Positions 18,092-27,402 of a stretch of 64,000 nt of DNA are shown here, one piece after another. Position numbers and translations under genes: made by a program. The stretch's first letter is position 1, and every line of letters starts with the position of its first letter. The stretch covers positions 1,109,501 through 1,173,500 of the forward strand of contig NZ_RQFO01000004.1 of NCBI RefSeq assembly GCF_004770045.1. Reading direction: 5' to 3'. Under the pieces are notes generated by a model, which saw nothing but the letters and a program-made list of their open reading frames with translations, searched no databases and was not told the origin of the DNA. This DNA is from Leptospira montravelensis (GTDB taxonomy: Bacteria; Spirochaetota; Leptospiria; Leptospirales; Leptospiraceae).

Positions 18092-18877
18092 ATGAAGCGC
18101 AACCGAAGTTACTATATCATACTAGTCCTAATCCTGTTTGTAGTGACCTACTCCGCCTATGCGGCCTACCAGAAGCAAAAAAATGGTCCTGTATTTTTGG
18201 ACAACCATGTCTTCCAACGTTACAATGAGCAGTGGGGTCTTTGGGTAGACCTAAATGCGGAGAAAAAGAGCCTCCTCGAAAAGGCTTCTGAGTTTGGAAT
18301 CCTGGCCCAAGAGGTAATGGAGATCAATCACTTAAAAGAATCCGACCTAACTCGTTTGAAACGTTCTATTTTCTTTCCTTATTCCGCAGAATACATGCGA
18401 GGACTCCAAGAAAAAGAACTCTTCCGAGAAACTGTCGAATCTCCGATTGACCAGTTCATTTGGCCAGTACTACCCAACCACAAATCTCGGATCTCTTCTC
18501 GGATTGGAAGGCGCTGGAACACTTGGCACACTGGCCTCGACATCGCCATTCCTAAAAATTCCATTGTCCTTGCGGCCGCAGACGGAGTGGTCGAAGAAGC
18601 GGGGAGAGGTGGAGACTATGGCCTTGCTGTTAAAATTTATCACCACGACATGAACCATTTCCATACAGTTTATGGCCACAACCAAGAGTTACTTGTAAAA
18701 CCAGGGGATGTAGTTCGCAAAGGACAGATCATTGCTTTTTCTGGAAATACAGGAAAGTCCACAGGTCCCCATGTTCACTTTGAAGTTCGATTTCATAATG
18801 TGTATCTCAATCCTGAAAACTTTCTTACTCCCTACGAAGAAGGAGTTGCCACAAGCATCGTTGGATTTGCAGACTAA
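18092..18877 (+). CDS. M23-family (LytM) peptidase, membrane-anchored
   Basis: Peptidoglycan endopeptidase-like protein of about 261 residues. The N-terminal segment SYYIILVLILFVVTYSAYAAY anchors it to the inner membrane, a short region (about 60-95) resembles a LysM-like or coiled linker, and the C-terminal M23 domain has zinc ligands in HTGLDIAIP (H and D) and HVHFEVRF. The signature GNTGKSTGPHVHFEVR is exact, so the enzyme looks active. ATG 18092 is 9 bases after GAGG; a TTG at 18077 is also in frame. The HAD gene follows 6 bases after the stop. Confidence 0.88.
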   Translation: MKRNRSYYIILVLILFVVTYSAYAAYQKQKNGPVFLDNHVFQRYNEQWGLWVDLNAEKKSLLEKASEFGILAQEVMEINHLKESDLTRLKRSIFFPYSAEYMRGLQEKELFRETVESPIDQFIWPVLPNHKSRISSRIGRRWNTWHTGLDIAIPKNSIVLAAADGVVEEAGRGGDYGLAVKIYHHDMNHFHTVYGHNQELLVKPGDVVRKGQIIAFSGNTGKSTGPHVHFEVRFHNVYLNPENFLTPYEEGVATSIVGFAD

Positions 18878-18883
18878 GTATTA

Positions 18884-19711
18884 GTGACTAACCTGACAAA
18901 GAACAGTTGGACGGACGAGATTTTCGACCGTCTGACAACCATCATACCGAAAGCCCCAGGCATTGCCTGTTTTGATTTCGACAACACACTCATTCGAAAC
19001 GACTTTGGCGAAAAAATCATGGAAGAACTCCTTCATGATGGCCTGATTTATGTACCAAAAGATTTATCCGAATTCTTCCGAGATAAAGAACTTTGGAAAG
19101 ACCATACCAAACTGAGCATTCCAGAAAAGGAAGGTTTGATTTGGGAAGAATATTCCTACCAACTAAAAGAATACGGTATCGAAAGAGGATATCGTTGGAC
19201 TAGTTTTATTTTCCAAGGAATGAACCTAGAAGAATACTATGAAGTTTCGAGAAAGGCTTGGGATCGAGTTTATATCCACGACAAAGATTCAGGTGTTTTC
19301 CCCCAAGTGGAAATGAAAGATCTCATCGCTTATTTATACCACTACCATTGGAATGTGTACATAGTGACCGCTTCTCCTGAACCTGGGATTGCAGCCATTT
19401 CCCACCTTTTTCCCGTGAAAGAATCCAATGTCATCGGCATGAGACAAGTATTAGGTGAAAATGGAAAGTTTTCTCACAAACTCATTGAACCATATACTTA
19501 TGGAGAAGGAAAAGTAAAAGCTATCGAAGAAAGAATCGGTATATCTCCCGATCTTGCCTTTGGCGATTCCTTTAACGATTATCCAATGCTTTGTCTTGCC
19601 AAACAAATGGCTGTGGGAATCAACCGCGACAACCCCGAATTTGCTACTGCTTGTGCGGCCCAAGGAATTTTTGTGCAACCTTACTTTACCTTTCCTTCAG
19701 TGCTTACATGA
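18884..19711 (+). CDS. HAD-superfamily phosphatase (phosphoserine-phosphatase-like)
   Basis: 275 residues. HAD motif I is ACFDFDNTLIRND with the nucleophile Asp and the acid/base Asp two residues on. Motif II is the Thr/Ser in VYIVTASPEP, motif III a Lys downstream (GEGKVKAI), and motif IV the acidic FGDSFNDYPML. The helical cap inserted between motifs I and II is typical of the IB subfamily (SerB-like, including phosphatases of small phosphometabolites). The substrate cannot be told from sequence. GTG start at 18884. Its stop overlaps the next start by 4 bases (ATGA). Confidence 0.82.
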   Translation: MTNLTKNSWTDEIFDRLTTIIPKAPGIACFDFDNTLIRNDFGEKIMEELLHDGLIYVPKDLSEFFRDKELWKDHTKLSIPEKEGLIWEEYSYQLKEYGIERGYRWTSFIFQGMNLEEYYEVSRKAWDRVYIHDKDSGVFPQVEMKDLIAYLYHYHWNVYIVTASPEPGIAAISHLFPVKESNVIGMRQVLGENGKFSHKLIEPYTYGEGKVKAIEERIGISPDLAFGDSFNDYPMLCLAKQMAVGINRDNPEFATACAAQGIFVQPYFTFPSVLT

Positions 19712-20394
19712 ACCGACTCTATTTAGTATCAAATTCGATTGGAAATGATGGAGACATCCCACCTCGCACCAAAACCTTGTTAGAGGAAGCCGACTGGATC
19801 ATTGGAGAAGAACAAAGAACTACCTCTACTTTTTTAAAGAAGTTGGGAATTTCTAAACCCTTTGATCTACTGAACGAACATACATCCAGAAAAGAAATGG
19901 ATGAAATCGCCATGAAACTGGCAACTACCAAAAGAACTTGTCTCATTTCTGATTCGGGTAGCCCTGGCCTCGAAGATCCGGGGAAATGGATTGTCCCACT
20001 AGCTTGGGAGATGGGCGTCGAAGTTCGTTCGGCTCCTGGTCCTACAGCTCTTATCGCCGCTCTCACCAGTTCTGGGTTTACTACCTCCCCCTTTCTTTTT
20101 TTGGGATTTTTACCAAGAGAAGAAAAAGAAAGAGAACGAACCTTAAAACAATACTTAGGCCTTGGAATCACCATTGCCTTTTATGAAACACCTTACCGAG
20201 CCAAACACTGCCTTGAAACCTTAGCAAAAATTCTACCAGGGGATCGTCAGATTTTTCTGGCCCTCGGAATCTCGATGGCAAACGAAACTTGTTTTCGCGG
20301 AACTGCCAAAGAAATCCAAAAAAAATTTCCCCAAGGATTAAAACTCCCTCCGGTCTTTGTGGTGGAAGAGAAAAAAGAAAGGATCAAACGATAG
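19708..20394 (+). CDS. rsmI: RsmI-like 16S rRNA 2'-O-methyltransferase (tetrapyrrole methylase fold)
   Basis: SAM-dependent methyltransferase of 228 residues. It follows RsmI: an N-terminal strand with SNSIGNDGDIPPRTKTLL, then IIGEEQRTTSTFLKKLGI, the glycine-rich LISDSGSPGLEDPGKWIV and APGPTALIAALTSSGF. RsmI methylates the ribose of C1402 in 16S rRNA. This copy is about 50 residues shorter than E. coli RsmI and lacks the usual C-terminal extension, so a paralogous role is possible. The start is ATG 19708, overlapping the HAD stop; the frame is open further upstream but inside the HAD gene. Confidence 0.78.
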   Translation: MNRLYLVSNSIGNDGDIPPRTKTLLEEADWIIGEEQRTTSTFLKKLGISKPFDLLNEHTSRKEMDEIAMKLATTKRTCLISDSGSPGLEDPGKWIVPLAWEMGVEVRSAPGPTALIAALTSSGFTTSPFLFLGFLPREEKERERTLKQYLGLGITIAFYETPYRAKHCLETLAKILPGDRQIFLALGISMANETCFRGTAKEIQKKFPQGLKLPPVFVVEEKKERIKR

Positions 20395-20433
20395 TTTCTT
20401 GACAGTACCTCTGTTATATTGGACGCTTGGACA

Positions 20434-21057
20434 ATGGTAAGTAAAGTTGAGCAACCGAGTGACGGAATAGACCAATTGATTTCAGAATCAGGCGATTATA
20501 TAACAGATGTCGTCAAAGAAAATCTGAAACTCATCCGTCATACAAAAGGTTTTTCTTTGGACAAACTCGCAAACCGATGTGGTGTGAGCCGTGCGATGTT
20601 ATCACAGATTGAACAAGGGAAATCCGTTCCCACGATTTCTGTGTTATGGAAGATTGCCAATGGACTGAGTGTCCCTTTTTCCGAACTCCTCAAAGAAAAA
20701 AACCAAGATGGAATTCATATTCTTAAAGCGGAAAATTCCAAGGTTCTGTATTCCAATTCCAAAGTTTTTGCAAGCCGTGCACTTTTTCCATTTCTAGGAA
20801 ATCGCAAAACAGAATTTTACGAACTCATTTTAAAACCAGGCGGCCATGAAGTTGCCGAACCACACAAAACAGGAACCACGGAAAACTTAGTTGTAGTCTC
20901 CGGCAAACTGCGGTTACGTGTAGGTGAAAAAGTTGTCGAACTAGAACCAAAAGATTCCGTATTTTTTAAAGCCGATGTTTCGCATGAGTATTCCAATCCT
21001 ACAGACCAAGAAACACTCATGTATCTTGTTATGGATTATACGGACGAAATAGGTTAA
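20434..21057 (+). CDS. XRE-family transcriptional regulator with C-terminal cupin
   Basis: About 207 residues. The N-terminal helix-turn-helix ([20 protein letters not shown] then [19 protein letters not shown]) matches the Xre/Cro family, and a cupin barrel follows at about 110-200 ([28 protein letters not shown]). This PuuR/SutR-like arrangement usually senses a small metabolite through the cupin. The ligand and targets are not evident. ATG 20434 is chosen; TTG 20419 is also in frame. The gap to prmA is only 2 bases, so the regulator is probably cotranscribed with a ribosomal-protein methyltransferase. Confidence 0.85.
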   Translation: MVSKVEQPSDGIDQLISESGDYITDVVKENLKLIRHTKGFSLDKLANRCGVSRAMLSQIEQGKSVPTISVLWKIANGLSVPFSELLKEKNQDGIHILKAENSKVLYSNSKVFASRALFPFLGNRKTEFYELILKPGGHEVAEPHKTGTTENLVVVSGKLRLRVGEKVVELEPKDSVFFKADVSHEYSNPTDQETLMYLVMDYTDEIG

Positions 21058-21059
21058 GA

Positions 21060-21986
21060 TTGGAATATAGAGAACTCAAAGTCAATCTACCAAAAGATTT
21101 ATCTGACAGTTTTTATGAACTGTTAGATACTCTTCAATGTGCTGGTTATTACGAAATTTTATTTGATGGTGAGGCCCCTAAAGAAAAAGACCAAGGCCTA
21201 ATCCGAGACAATACTAATATTCGAATTTATTTACAAACGGATGAAATTGATAAAGAATTAAAGGTTCTTATCTTTTTAAAAATCAACGCACCAGACAATT
21301 CCAACGCAGAATCACGAAACATCGAAACTCGTGATTATGAAGAAGCTTATAAAGAATACTACAAACCATTCCCTATTGGAAAAAAAATTTGGGTCATTCC
21401 CACTTGGGAAAAAAATGAACCAGAGACTATTAAACTTTGGAAACCAAACGGTGGGATCCCACTTTTTATTAATCCCGGAGTCGCTTTTGGCACGGGCCAC
21501 CATGAAACCACCAAACTCATATTAGAGTATTTGGATGAATTGTATGATAAAGGTGAATTTAAATTTCAATCGGCATGTGATGTAGGAACCGGTTCAGGAA
21601 TTTTATCCATTGGCCTTGCGAAATTTGGTGTTTCTAAAATTTTTGCTTTGGACATTGATCCCAATGCGGTAAAAGCTGCTTGGTCGAATTGGACAGAAAA
21701 CGAATACCCAAAAGGTTTCCAATTCAGCGTGGAAGAATCAGGAATAGACAATCCGAAGTTATCCAATACCAAATATGATTTAGCCATTGCAAATATTACC
21801 TATGCAGTGTTATCGCAAAACATACGTCACTTGGCTAAGATTGAGGCACCAAGAATCATTTTTTCAGGTATCATTACAGAAAAAAAAGATCAGTTTTTAG
21901 GTTTATTACAAAGCCATCTTCCAGGCAAACTCCTCTACTCTAAAGAATGGAATGAGTGGTGGGTATTGGATTGGCTCCGTAATTAG
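21060..21986 (+). CDS. prmA: ribosomal protein L11 methyltransferase
   Basis: SAM enzyme that trimethylates lysines and the N-terminus of ribosomal protein L11; 308 residues, family-sized. The diagnostic PGVAFGTGHHETTKLILE lies mid-protein, SAM motif I is ACDVGTGSGILSIGLAKFG, the acidic motif II is FALDIDPNAV, and the NPPF-like catalytic motif appears as LAIANITYAVL. TTG start at 21060 with GGTTAAGA upstream. It meets the 7TM sensor gene tail to tail, with overlapping stop codons (21983-21986). Confidence 0.92.
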   Translation: MEYRELKVNLPKDLSDSFYELLDTLQCAGYYEILFDGEAPKEKDQGLIRDNTNIRIYLQTDEIDKELKVLIFLKINAPDNSNAESRNIETRDYEEAYKEYYKPFPIGKKIWVIPTWEKNEPETIKLWKPNGGIPLFINPGVAFGTGHHETTKLILEYLDELYDKGEFKFQSACDVGTGSGILSIGLAKFGVSKIFALDIDPNAVKAAWSNWTENEYPKGFQFSVEESGIDNPKLSNTKYDLAIANITYAVLSQNIRHLAKIEAPRIIFSGIITEKKDQFLGLLQSHLPGKLLYSKEWNEWWVLDWLRN

Positions 21987-24097
21987 CTCTTATTTAAGTA
22001 TTTAATTAAACTAACCTGATTGCCACGGTCGTTATATTCAATGCGATCAAAAACAGATTTTGTCATTAGAATGCCACGACCATGTTGTATGTGAGCTTCG
22101 TTCATTTCTTCTAAAGTTTTTTCCATATGTTTTTTATGATCGAACCCGCGACCTTCATCGGTGATACGGTATGCCACAAATTCACTAGTAAAAGAATATT
22201 CTATTTTTACTTGTTTTTGGCTATAACGAGGGTCTTCTTGTCTTTTCTGTAAAAATTCCAAGTAGTTCCCTTCCAAAAGAGCTTTTGATTTTTCATCGAA
22301 ACTTATATTTAAATTTCCGTGTTCGACGGCATTGATAATAATTTCGCGAATCGATGATCTTACTTCCGTCTGTTCTATATTGGAAAGATACTTTGCGAGT
22401 TGAGAGGTTATCCTTTGAGAAACAAGTTCTGCATTCCTCAAATAATTATTCATAGAAAGTTCGACCTTTTCTGATTCGATTAGCTGAATGATTGTGTCTT
22501 CAGATTGGGAAGACATTGTGACAAGAACTTCTCTTGTTTCATCAAAGTTGATGTACTGTAGTCGACAATACATCTCTTTTGGTTCCTTTACATATTTTTG
22601 TTCAAACTCTGTTTTAAAATTCACGATAGAACCTGTCATTTTTAAGTCCGTTAGTTTATCGTTAACATATAGAACATTATAATCGGAACTCTGATCACGA
22701 CCTTTGTATAAAAATTCTGTTATTTTTTTACCTCTTAAATCATCCAACCGAAAACCCATATGTTTGGAAAGGGCACGGTTTGCATTGATGATTTCAAAAT
22801 TATCGTTCATCATAAGGATCACTTCATCGGAACCTTGAAAAATTTCCCTAAATCGTTTTTCTGATTCTTCAATTTTTAACTTTGCATGTGATAATTCCCT
22901 AATGTGATCTCTTAGGCTACGTGTTAAAAAGTTAATCCGATCCGCAAGCCCAAGTGACAACAAAATGGTTTGTAAAGCGGTTCCAATTTGGATGGTCCAA
23001 CGAGTGATATGATTGTCTGGTAAAAAACCCAAACTCTTTAGAGAATATAAAAGCACACCCAAAAGGAAAAAAGTCCAAGAAATCAAAAAATACCGAGCAG
23101 CCCTCACGTTAGAAAAATAAGTGGTGGCACCGCTAAATACCATAACGAGAGCCGTTGGCACTGTCAGCAAAATCGCCGTAATCATTGCGATTCGGTAACT
23201 CAAGAAAAATAGAATTCCTGAAAATAATAAAAGAATCCCTGCCCAAACCCACATTAGTTTGGAAATTTTTGGTAAATGTTTTTTTAAACTGAGATAATTG
23301 TCTGAAAAAAGAAGTCCAGTAATGCAAGAAACACAAATGAAAAAAGGTAAAGAATAGTTTCCCCAAAAAATGGCGTTAGGCCAAAGATATTGAAATGCAA
23401 ACCCGTTATTGATTAAATGAAAGAAAAATATGGAACTTATAAAAAACAAATAAAAAAGATAACTTTTTTCATAAGTAAAAATATAAATAAAAAAGTTATA
23501 AGCAATCATTACAAACAATATCCCATAAAACAAACCGAAAATCATTTGTTCTTTGTTGAGTTGGTCATAAAATTCACGTTCCGTCCAAATAACAAGAGCT
23601 AATGGAATCGTTGATTCGGAATGGATTCGTAAATAATATACTGCTGTAGTTTCGCCTTTTGTTTCGAAAGGAAATACAGGGTTTCTATAATCTAAATTTC
23701 TTTCAGAAAAGGGAAAGATGTCTCCTAAAGTTCTCAAAACTGATTTAGGAATTCCTATTCCGAAAATCTCAACTTCATCCAAAAGCGGGAAATCAAACAC
23801 CAAATTACAACGAATTATATCCTTTGTGGGATTGTTAACTGCCAATCGAATCCAAAAAGTAGATTTAGAAAAACCTAAATTTGGAGAAGTTATTTTTTGA
23901 AATTGGGAATCATAGGTGCCGCGTATTAGGTTTTCTTGTGTCACCGATTGGTCTTTGTCTTCCAAAACAAGAACATCCTGCCAAATAGGTTTTCCGAAAA
24001 TTTGGGGCTGGAGTGAAATAGCGGACTCAGCAAATAAAATCGAAGGTAAAAAAACAAATAGGTTTAGAAAAAAATATTTTATATTGTGAAAAAACAA
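21983..24097 (-). CDS. 7TMR-DISM sensor with PAS domain and RsbW-type ATPase
   Basis: 704 residues. A signal peptide (to about residue 23) precedes an extracellular DISMED2-like beta domain (about 45-175), seven membrane segments (about 185-385), a coiled linker, a PAS domain (about 415-520, IFQGSDEVILMMNDNFEIIN), and a C-terminal HATPase of the anti-sigma/RsbW type (IIINAVEHGNLNI ... ITDEGRGFDHKKHM). There is no HisKA dimerisation domain, so it probably phosphorylates a serine-type partner (anti-anti-sigma) rather than a response regulator. TTG start at 24097 with GGGAGAT upstream. Divergent from the amine oxidase gene. Confidence 0.82.
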   Translation of the reverse strand: MFFHNIKYFFLNLFVFLPSILFAESAISLQPQIFGKPIWQDVLVLEDKDQSVTQENLIRGTYDSQFQKITSPNLGFSKSTFWIRLAVNNPTKDIIRCNLVFDFPLLDEVEIFGIGIPKSVLRTLGDIFPFSERNLDYRNPVFPFETKGETTAVYYLRIHSESTIPLALVIWTEREFYDQLNKEQMIFGLFYGILFVMIAYNFFIYIFTYEKSYLFYLFFISSIFFFHLINNGFAFQYLWPNAIFWGNYSLPFFICVSCITGLLFSDNYLSLKKHLPKISKLMWVWAGILLLFSGILFFLSYRIAMITAILLTVPTALVMVFSGATTYFSNVRAARYFLISWTFFLLGVLLYSLKSLGFLPDNHITRWTIQIGTALQTILLSLGLADRINFLTRSLRDHIRELSHAKLKIEESEKRFREIFQGSDEVILMMNDNFEIINANRALSKHMGFRLDDLRGKKITEFLYKGRDQSSDYNVLYVNDKLTDLKMTGSIVNFKTEFEQKYVKEPKEMYCRLQYINFDETREVLVTMSSQSEDTIIQLIESEKVELSMNNYLRNAELVSQRITSQLAKYLSNIEQTEVRSSIREIIINAVEHGNLNISFDEKSKALLEGNYLEFLQKRQEDPRYSQKQVKIEYSFTSEFVAYRITDEGRGFDHKKHMEKTLEEMNEAHIQHGRGILMTKSVFDRIEYNDRGNQVSLIKYLNKS

Positions 24098-24202
24098 AGG
24101 CAGTCATCTCCCAATTCGCTTAAAAAGACAAAGTAATCAGATTGTATTTTTCTAATTTTTCTAGCCTTTTTTGTTTCCAATGTTAAAATAGGGGAAAGTT
24201 CT

Positions 24203-25579
24203 ATGAATCGAAAACGTTTCCTACAAAAGATAAGTGCTGTTACCTTAGGGGCAGGTTTAATCCTCCCTAAAAAATCATTCGGACAAACCGCAACAACGAC
24301 CATTGCTGAAACCAAACCAAAGTCTAGCAGTGGGAAAAAAGCCATTGTTTTAGGTGGTGGTCTTTCTGGACTCTATTCTGCCTATTTATTAAAACAAACC
24401 GGGCATGATGTCACTATTATTGAACGTGGAGATAAGTTGGGTGGCCGCATTGCAACTTATGAAAATCCGGAATTAGGAATCTTACAGGATTTAGGTGGTG
24501 AGTGGATAGGCGATGGTCAATCTGACATTAAAAGTTTGGTCAAACAGCTGAATTTAGAATTAGTTTCCGCAAACATTTCTGATCGTTTTTCGATTCAAAA
24601 ATCAAATAGCGATTTATTAAAAATATCTCCAGCTTCTATAGAAACTTTAGAAAAAGTCATAGACCTTCATAAGTCTTTAGGAAGCACACAAAAACAAGGT
24701 TTAGACAAAATTAATTTTTCTTCTTATGCAAGATACCAAGGTTTAACAGAAGAAGAAATTCGTTCCATGAACGATCTCTACCGTATCCTACTTGGTGCTG
24801 ACCTAAATCAAATTTCCAGCGAATCGGTATTAGATGATCTTTCCGCACTTCAATCGGCATTAAAACCAAAATTTCAAGTAAGAGGTGGAGCAGAAAGAAT
24901 TATCAAAGAACTAACAAATTTGTTGCGTAATCAAGAAATTCTATTAGGCGAAACTGTCACTAAAGTTTCACAACAAAAAAACCAAGTCACAGTGGATTTA
25001 TCTTCCGGTAGAACTATTAAAGCTAGTTTGATAATTTGTGCACTTCCTGCAGCTGCGGTTCTTGATATCAAATGGACACCGGGTCTTCCAAAAGACCTAA
25101 TTTACTCAGGTCTTCGTATGCAAACTGGAAAAATTTCAAAAAACATAAGTTTAGTGAAATCAAAAGATTCTCTATCCAATTTCTTTCTATCAACGAATAC
25201 GGCTGCAGAAACTTTTTATGTTTCCGAAGCTGCCATTGGAAAAAATGTAACAGCAGTTACTTCCATTTCTACTGGAGATAGAGCGTCTTTATTTGAAAAA
25301 GGAAGTGAACGCCAGAAAAAGAATTTGATGACATCTTCTTTAGAAGAAGTGGGAGATTTGGAATTGGCCTTAGAATCTCCATTTATCTTTCATAGTTTTC
25401 AAAAAACAACTGGAAGAGCAGGATTTGTATCTTTGTTTCCGCCAGGTAGTTTTGGAATCAAAGATGTCTGGGCAGAACCTTTCGAACGAGTATTTTTTGC
25501 TGGTGAACATTTAGCGTTTCATACAGGAAGTATGGATTCTGCTGTGGCTTCCGCAATCCAAGCAGTAAGCAAAACATAA
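24203..25579 (+). CDS. exported FAD-dependent amine oxidase
   Basis: 458 residues. The N-terminus NRKRFLQKISAVTLGAGLIL resembles a twin-arginine signal but with Lys in the second position (R-K-x-F-L). The mature part has a Rossmann FAD motif (AIVLGGGLSGLYSAYLLKQ), the flavin amine-oxidase sequence DKLGGRIATYE and DLGGEWIGDGQ, and a C-terminal FAD segment (VFFAGEHLAFHTGSMDSAVAS). Family members oxidise amines or amino acids, or dehydrogenate related molecules. ATG 24203 has GGGGA 7 bases upstream. The stop is 2 bases from the stop of the convergent acyltransferase. Confidence 0.82.
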   Translation: MNRKRFLQKISAVTLGAGLILPKKSFGQTATTTIAETKPKSSSGKKAIVLGGGLSGLYSAYLLKQTGHDVTIIERGDKLGGRIATYENPELGILQDLGGEWIGDGQSDIKSLVKQLNLELVSANISDRFSIQKSNSDLLKISPASIETLEKVIDLHKSLGSTQKQGLDKINFSSYARYQGLTEEEIRSMNDLYRILLGADLNQISSESVLDDLSALQSALKPKFQVRGGAERIIKELTNLLRNQEILLGETVTKVSQQKNQVTVDLSSGRTIKASLIICALPAAAVLDIKWTPGLPKDLIYSGLRMQTGKISKNISLVKSKDSLSNFFLSTNTAAETFYVSEAAIGKNVTAVTSISTGDRASLFEKGSERQKKNLMTSSLEEVGDLELALESPFIFHSFQKTTGRAGFVSLFPPGSFGIKDVWAEPFERVFFAGEHLAFHTGSMDSAVASAIQAVSKT

Positions 25580-25581
25580 TC

Positions 25582-26694
25582 TTAATTACTTTTTAATCCA
25601 AAGAGAAATCGGAGAGGTTTTCTCTTTCGGATTAAAAATTCGTATAAGAAAAAACTAACACCTAATACAACTATAATGTGGGAAATAAACTTCAACCATA
25701 TTCCCCACTCCATCTCTCTTACCCAATAAGCATACATTAAGGAAATGGGATGATGTACCAAATATATTGGAAGACTAGCTTCAATTAAATAGACTCCTAA
25801 CTTTCCATCCTTATTTCCAAAAGATTGAAAAATTACGATGAGAAAACTTGTCCATAAAAAGGGTGAAACCACCCATAAAAAAATATGAAAAGTTCTAATC
25901 CAAACATTAACATATTGAAAGTTGATCCATAGTGGATCATCAATTTCCAGATCTTTAAAAAGCAAATAAACAAAAATAGCCCATACAAATATGGAAGTCG
26001 TTTTCATAAATGAATTGTTATTGGGGAAAAGAATACTTTTCCAATGAAAACAAAACACTCCTGCGATAAAAAAGGAAAACTGAAAAACAAAAGTAAGTTT
26101 AAAAATTCCGTAATATGATTCCCCTTTCGAAATTTGTGTATGCCAAAGGACCACAAAAAGAAAGCAAAAACTAACAAGCAATATATATCGATAAATCCCT
26201 AATGGGATTTGATTCCAAATTTTAGCTGTAAAAAATGACTTTGGAATTAAACTATAAAGAATACTAAAACAAAACAAATCCACAAGAAACCAAATATGCG
26301 AATGTTGAAATTGTTCTTTGGTAAAAAAATAATCTAAAAAGGTCAAAAGATCTAAACTAGGATTTTTAATCAGCTCAGTAAGGTAGTATTGTACGGGAGC
26401 AAGAAAAATGAGACCAAAAATGGTAGGTATCAGTACTCGTTTGAACCTTGCTTCCAAATAAAAGGCAGAACCTTTTTTGGTCCAAACCATCGCAGAAAAA
26501 AAACCAGAAATCATATAAAACATGGGCATCCGGTAACTATGAATCCAATAACAAAAATAGGATAAAACCTCACTTCTTGTCTCATCTTGGATGGCGTATT
26601 TTATATCTGTGGCATAAACAATCGCAGCATGAAACACAATTCCGAGTAAAAGTGCAAAGGATCGTAAATTGTCTAAGTAAACCAATCTTCCCAT
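25582..26694 (-). CDS. membrane-bound acyltransferase family 3 protein
   Basis: 370 residues with about ten membrane segments. The N-terminus RLVYLDNLRSFALLLGIVFHA carries the conserved Arg/His of acyltransferase family 3, with a second motif YRMPMFYMISGFFSA and basic loop ARFKRVLIPTIFGL; the C-terminus has LPIYLVHHPISL. This fits OpgC/glucan succinyltransferase-like proteins. Such enzymes O-acylate surface sugars or glucans; target unknown. ATG 26694. It is convergent with the amine oxidase and divergent from the HNH gene 49 bases away. Confidence 0.85.
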   Translation of the reverse strand: MGRLVYLDNLRSFALLLGIVFHAAIVYATDIKYAIQDETRSEVLSYFCYWIHSYRMPMFYMISGFFSAMVWTKKGSAFYLEARFKRVLIPTIFGLIFLAPVQYYLTELIKNPSLDLLTFLDYFFTKEQFQHSHIWFLVDLFCFSILYSLIPKSFFTAKIWNQIPLGIYRYILLVSFCFLFVVLWHTQISKGESYYGIFKLTFVFQFSFFIAGVFCFHWKSILFPNNNSFMKTTSIFVWAIFVYLLFKDLEIDDPLWINFQYVNVWIRTFHIFLWVVSPFLWTSFLIVIFQSFGNKDGKLGVYLIEASLPIYLVHHPISLMYAYWVREMEWGIWLKFISHIIVVLGVSFFLYEFLIRKRKPLRFLFGLKSN

Positions 26695-26743
26695 TCCTCC
26701 ATCTTTTTCTTGACGAAGGGAAAAAAACAGATTTTTTTAAACC

Positions 26744-27037
26744 ATGACGGAATCTCCCTCCGATTCATTTTTTTCCGATGTGAGCGATGAAGAAATCGCA
26801 CGGGAAAGAAGGAAAGCAAAAGAACTTAAAAATAGTGCCTGGTGGAAAAACAAACGTTCCTCAGGAATTTGCCATTACTGCGGAAAAAAATTCAAAGTAG
26901 ATGAATTAACAATGGACCACCTAATTCCCCTTATTCGAGGAGGGAAATCAGTAAAAGCCAATTTAGTTCCTGCCTGTAAAGAGTGTAACTTTAAAAAGAA
27001 ACATAGTCTTCCTTTTGAGAAGGAGTTCTTTTCCTGA
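26744..27037 (+). CDS. HNH endonuclease domain protein
   Basis: 97 residues. A single HNH domain fills the C-terminal half: zinc knuckle CHYCGKKF, catalytic TMDHLIPLIRGG, and NLVPACKECNFKKKHS. The N-terminus is charged and Ser/Asp-rich. HNH proteins of this size act in repair, restriction or mobile elements, but nothing mobile surrounds this one. The stop overlaps the next start by one base (TGATG). Confidence 0.88.
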   Translation: MTESPSDSFFSDVSDEEIARERRKAKELKNSAWWKNKRSSGICHYCGKKFKVDELTMDHLIPLIRGGKSVKANLVPACKECNFKKKHSLPFEKEFFS

Positions 27038-27402
27038 TGGATATTAACGATTTAGGATTCCAAGCAGATGATTTCCTACCAAGCAGAGTTACTGAAGAAA
27101 TCGATCTTGTGGATGAAAGAGGTAACAGTTACCAATGGGAAGTATTTTATTCATTTTCACAAATGGGAAATGATTACCTAGTTTTCCTTCCGGCCACAGA
27201 ACAAGAATTTCAGTTTGTCAATGTAGAGATGGACGACCCAGATTCTGATGTTCCCGGATATATTGTCATGAGAATTAGCCAAGACGAAACTGGAGAAGAA
27301 ATCTTAGAAGAAATTCTTGATGAAGATGAATTAGAAGAAATCCGTGAATATGTAGAAGATGAAATTGGGCTCTTAGGTCAATTTCTTAGCCGGGAGGAAT
27401 GA
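27037..27402 (+). CDS. acidic DUF1292-like protein
   Basis: 121 residues and strongly acidic, with Asp/Glu clusters at the C-terminus (EEILEEILDEDELEEIREYV). The middle part (IDLVDERGNSYQWEVFYSF ... DYLVFLPATE) follows the DUF1292 (YrzB) pattern of two short beta-rich blocks. Function is unknown in that family. It is translationally linked to the HNH gene by a 1-base overlap. The 3' end overlaps the convergent MaoC gene by 17 bases. Confidence 0.6.
   Translation: MDINDLGFQADDFLPSRVTEEIDLVDERGNSYQWEVFYSFSQMGNDYLVFLPATEQEFQFVNVEMDDPDSDVPGYIVMRISQDETGEEILEEILDEDELEEIREYVEDEIGLLGQFLSREE

Noticed and set aside
20399..20420. TTGACA followed by TATATT before the XRE-cupin gene
   Set aside because: The spacer is only 10 bases, too short for a sigma-70 promoter.
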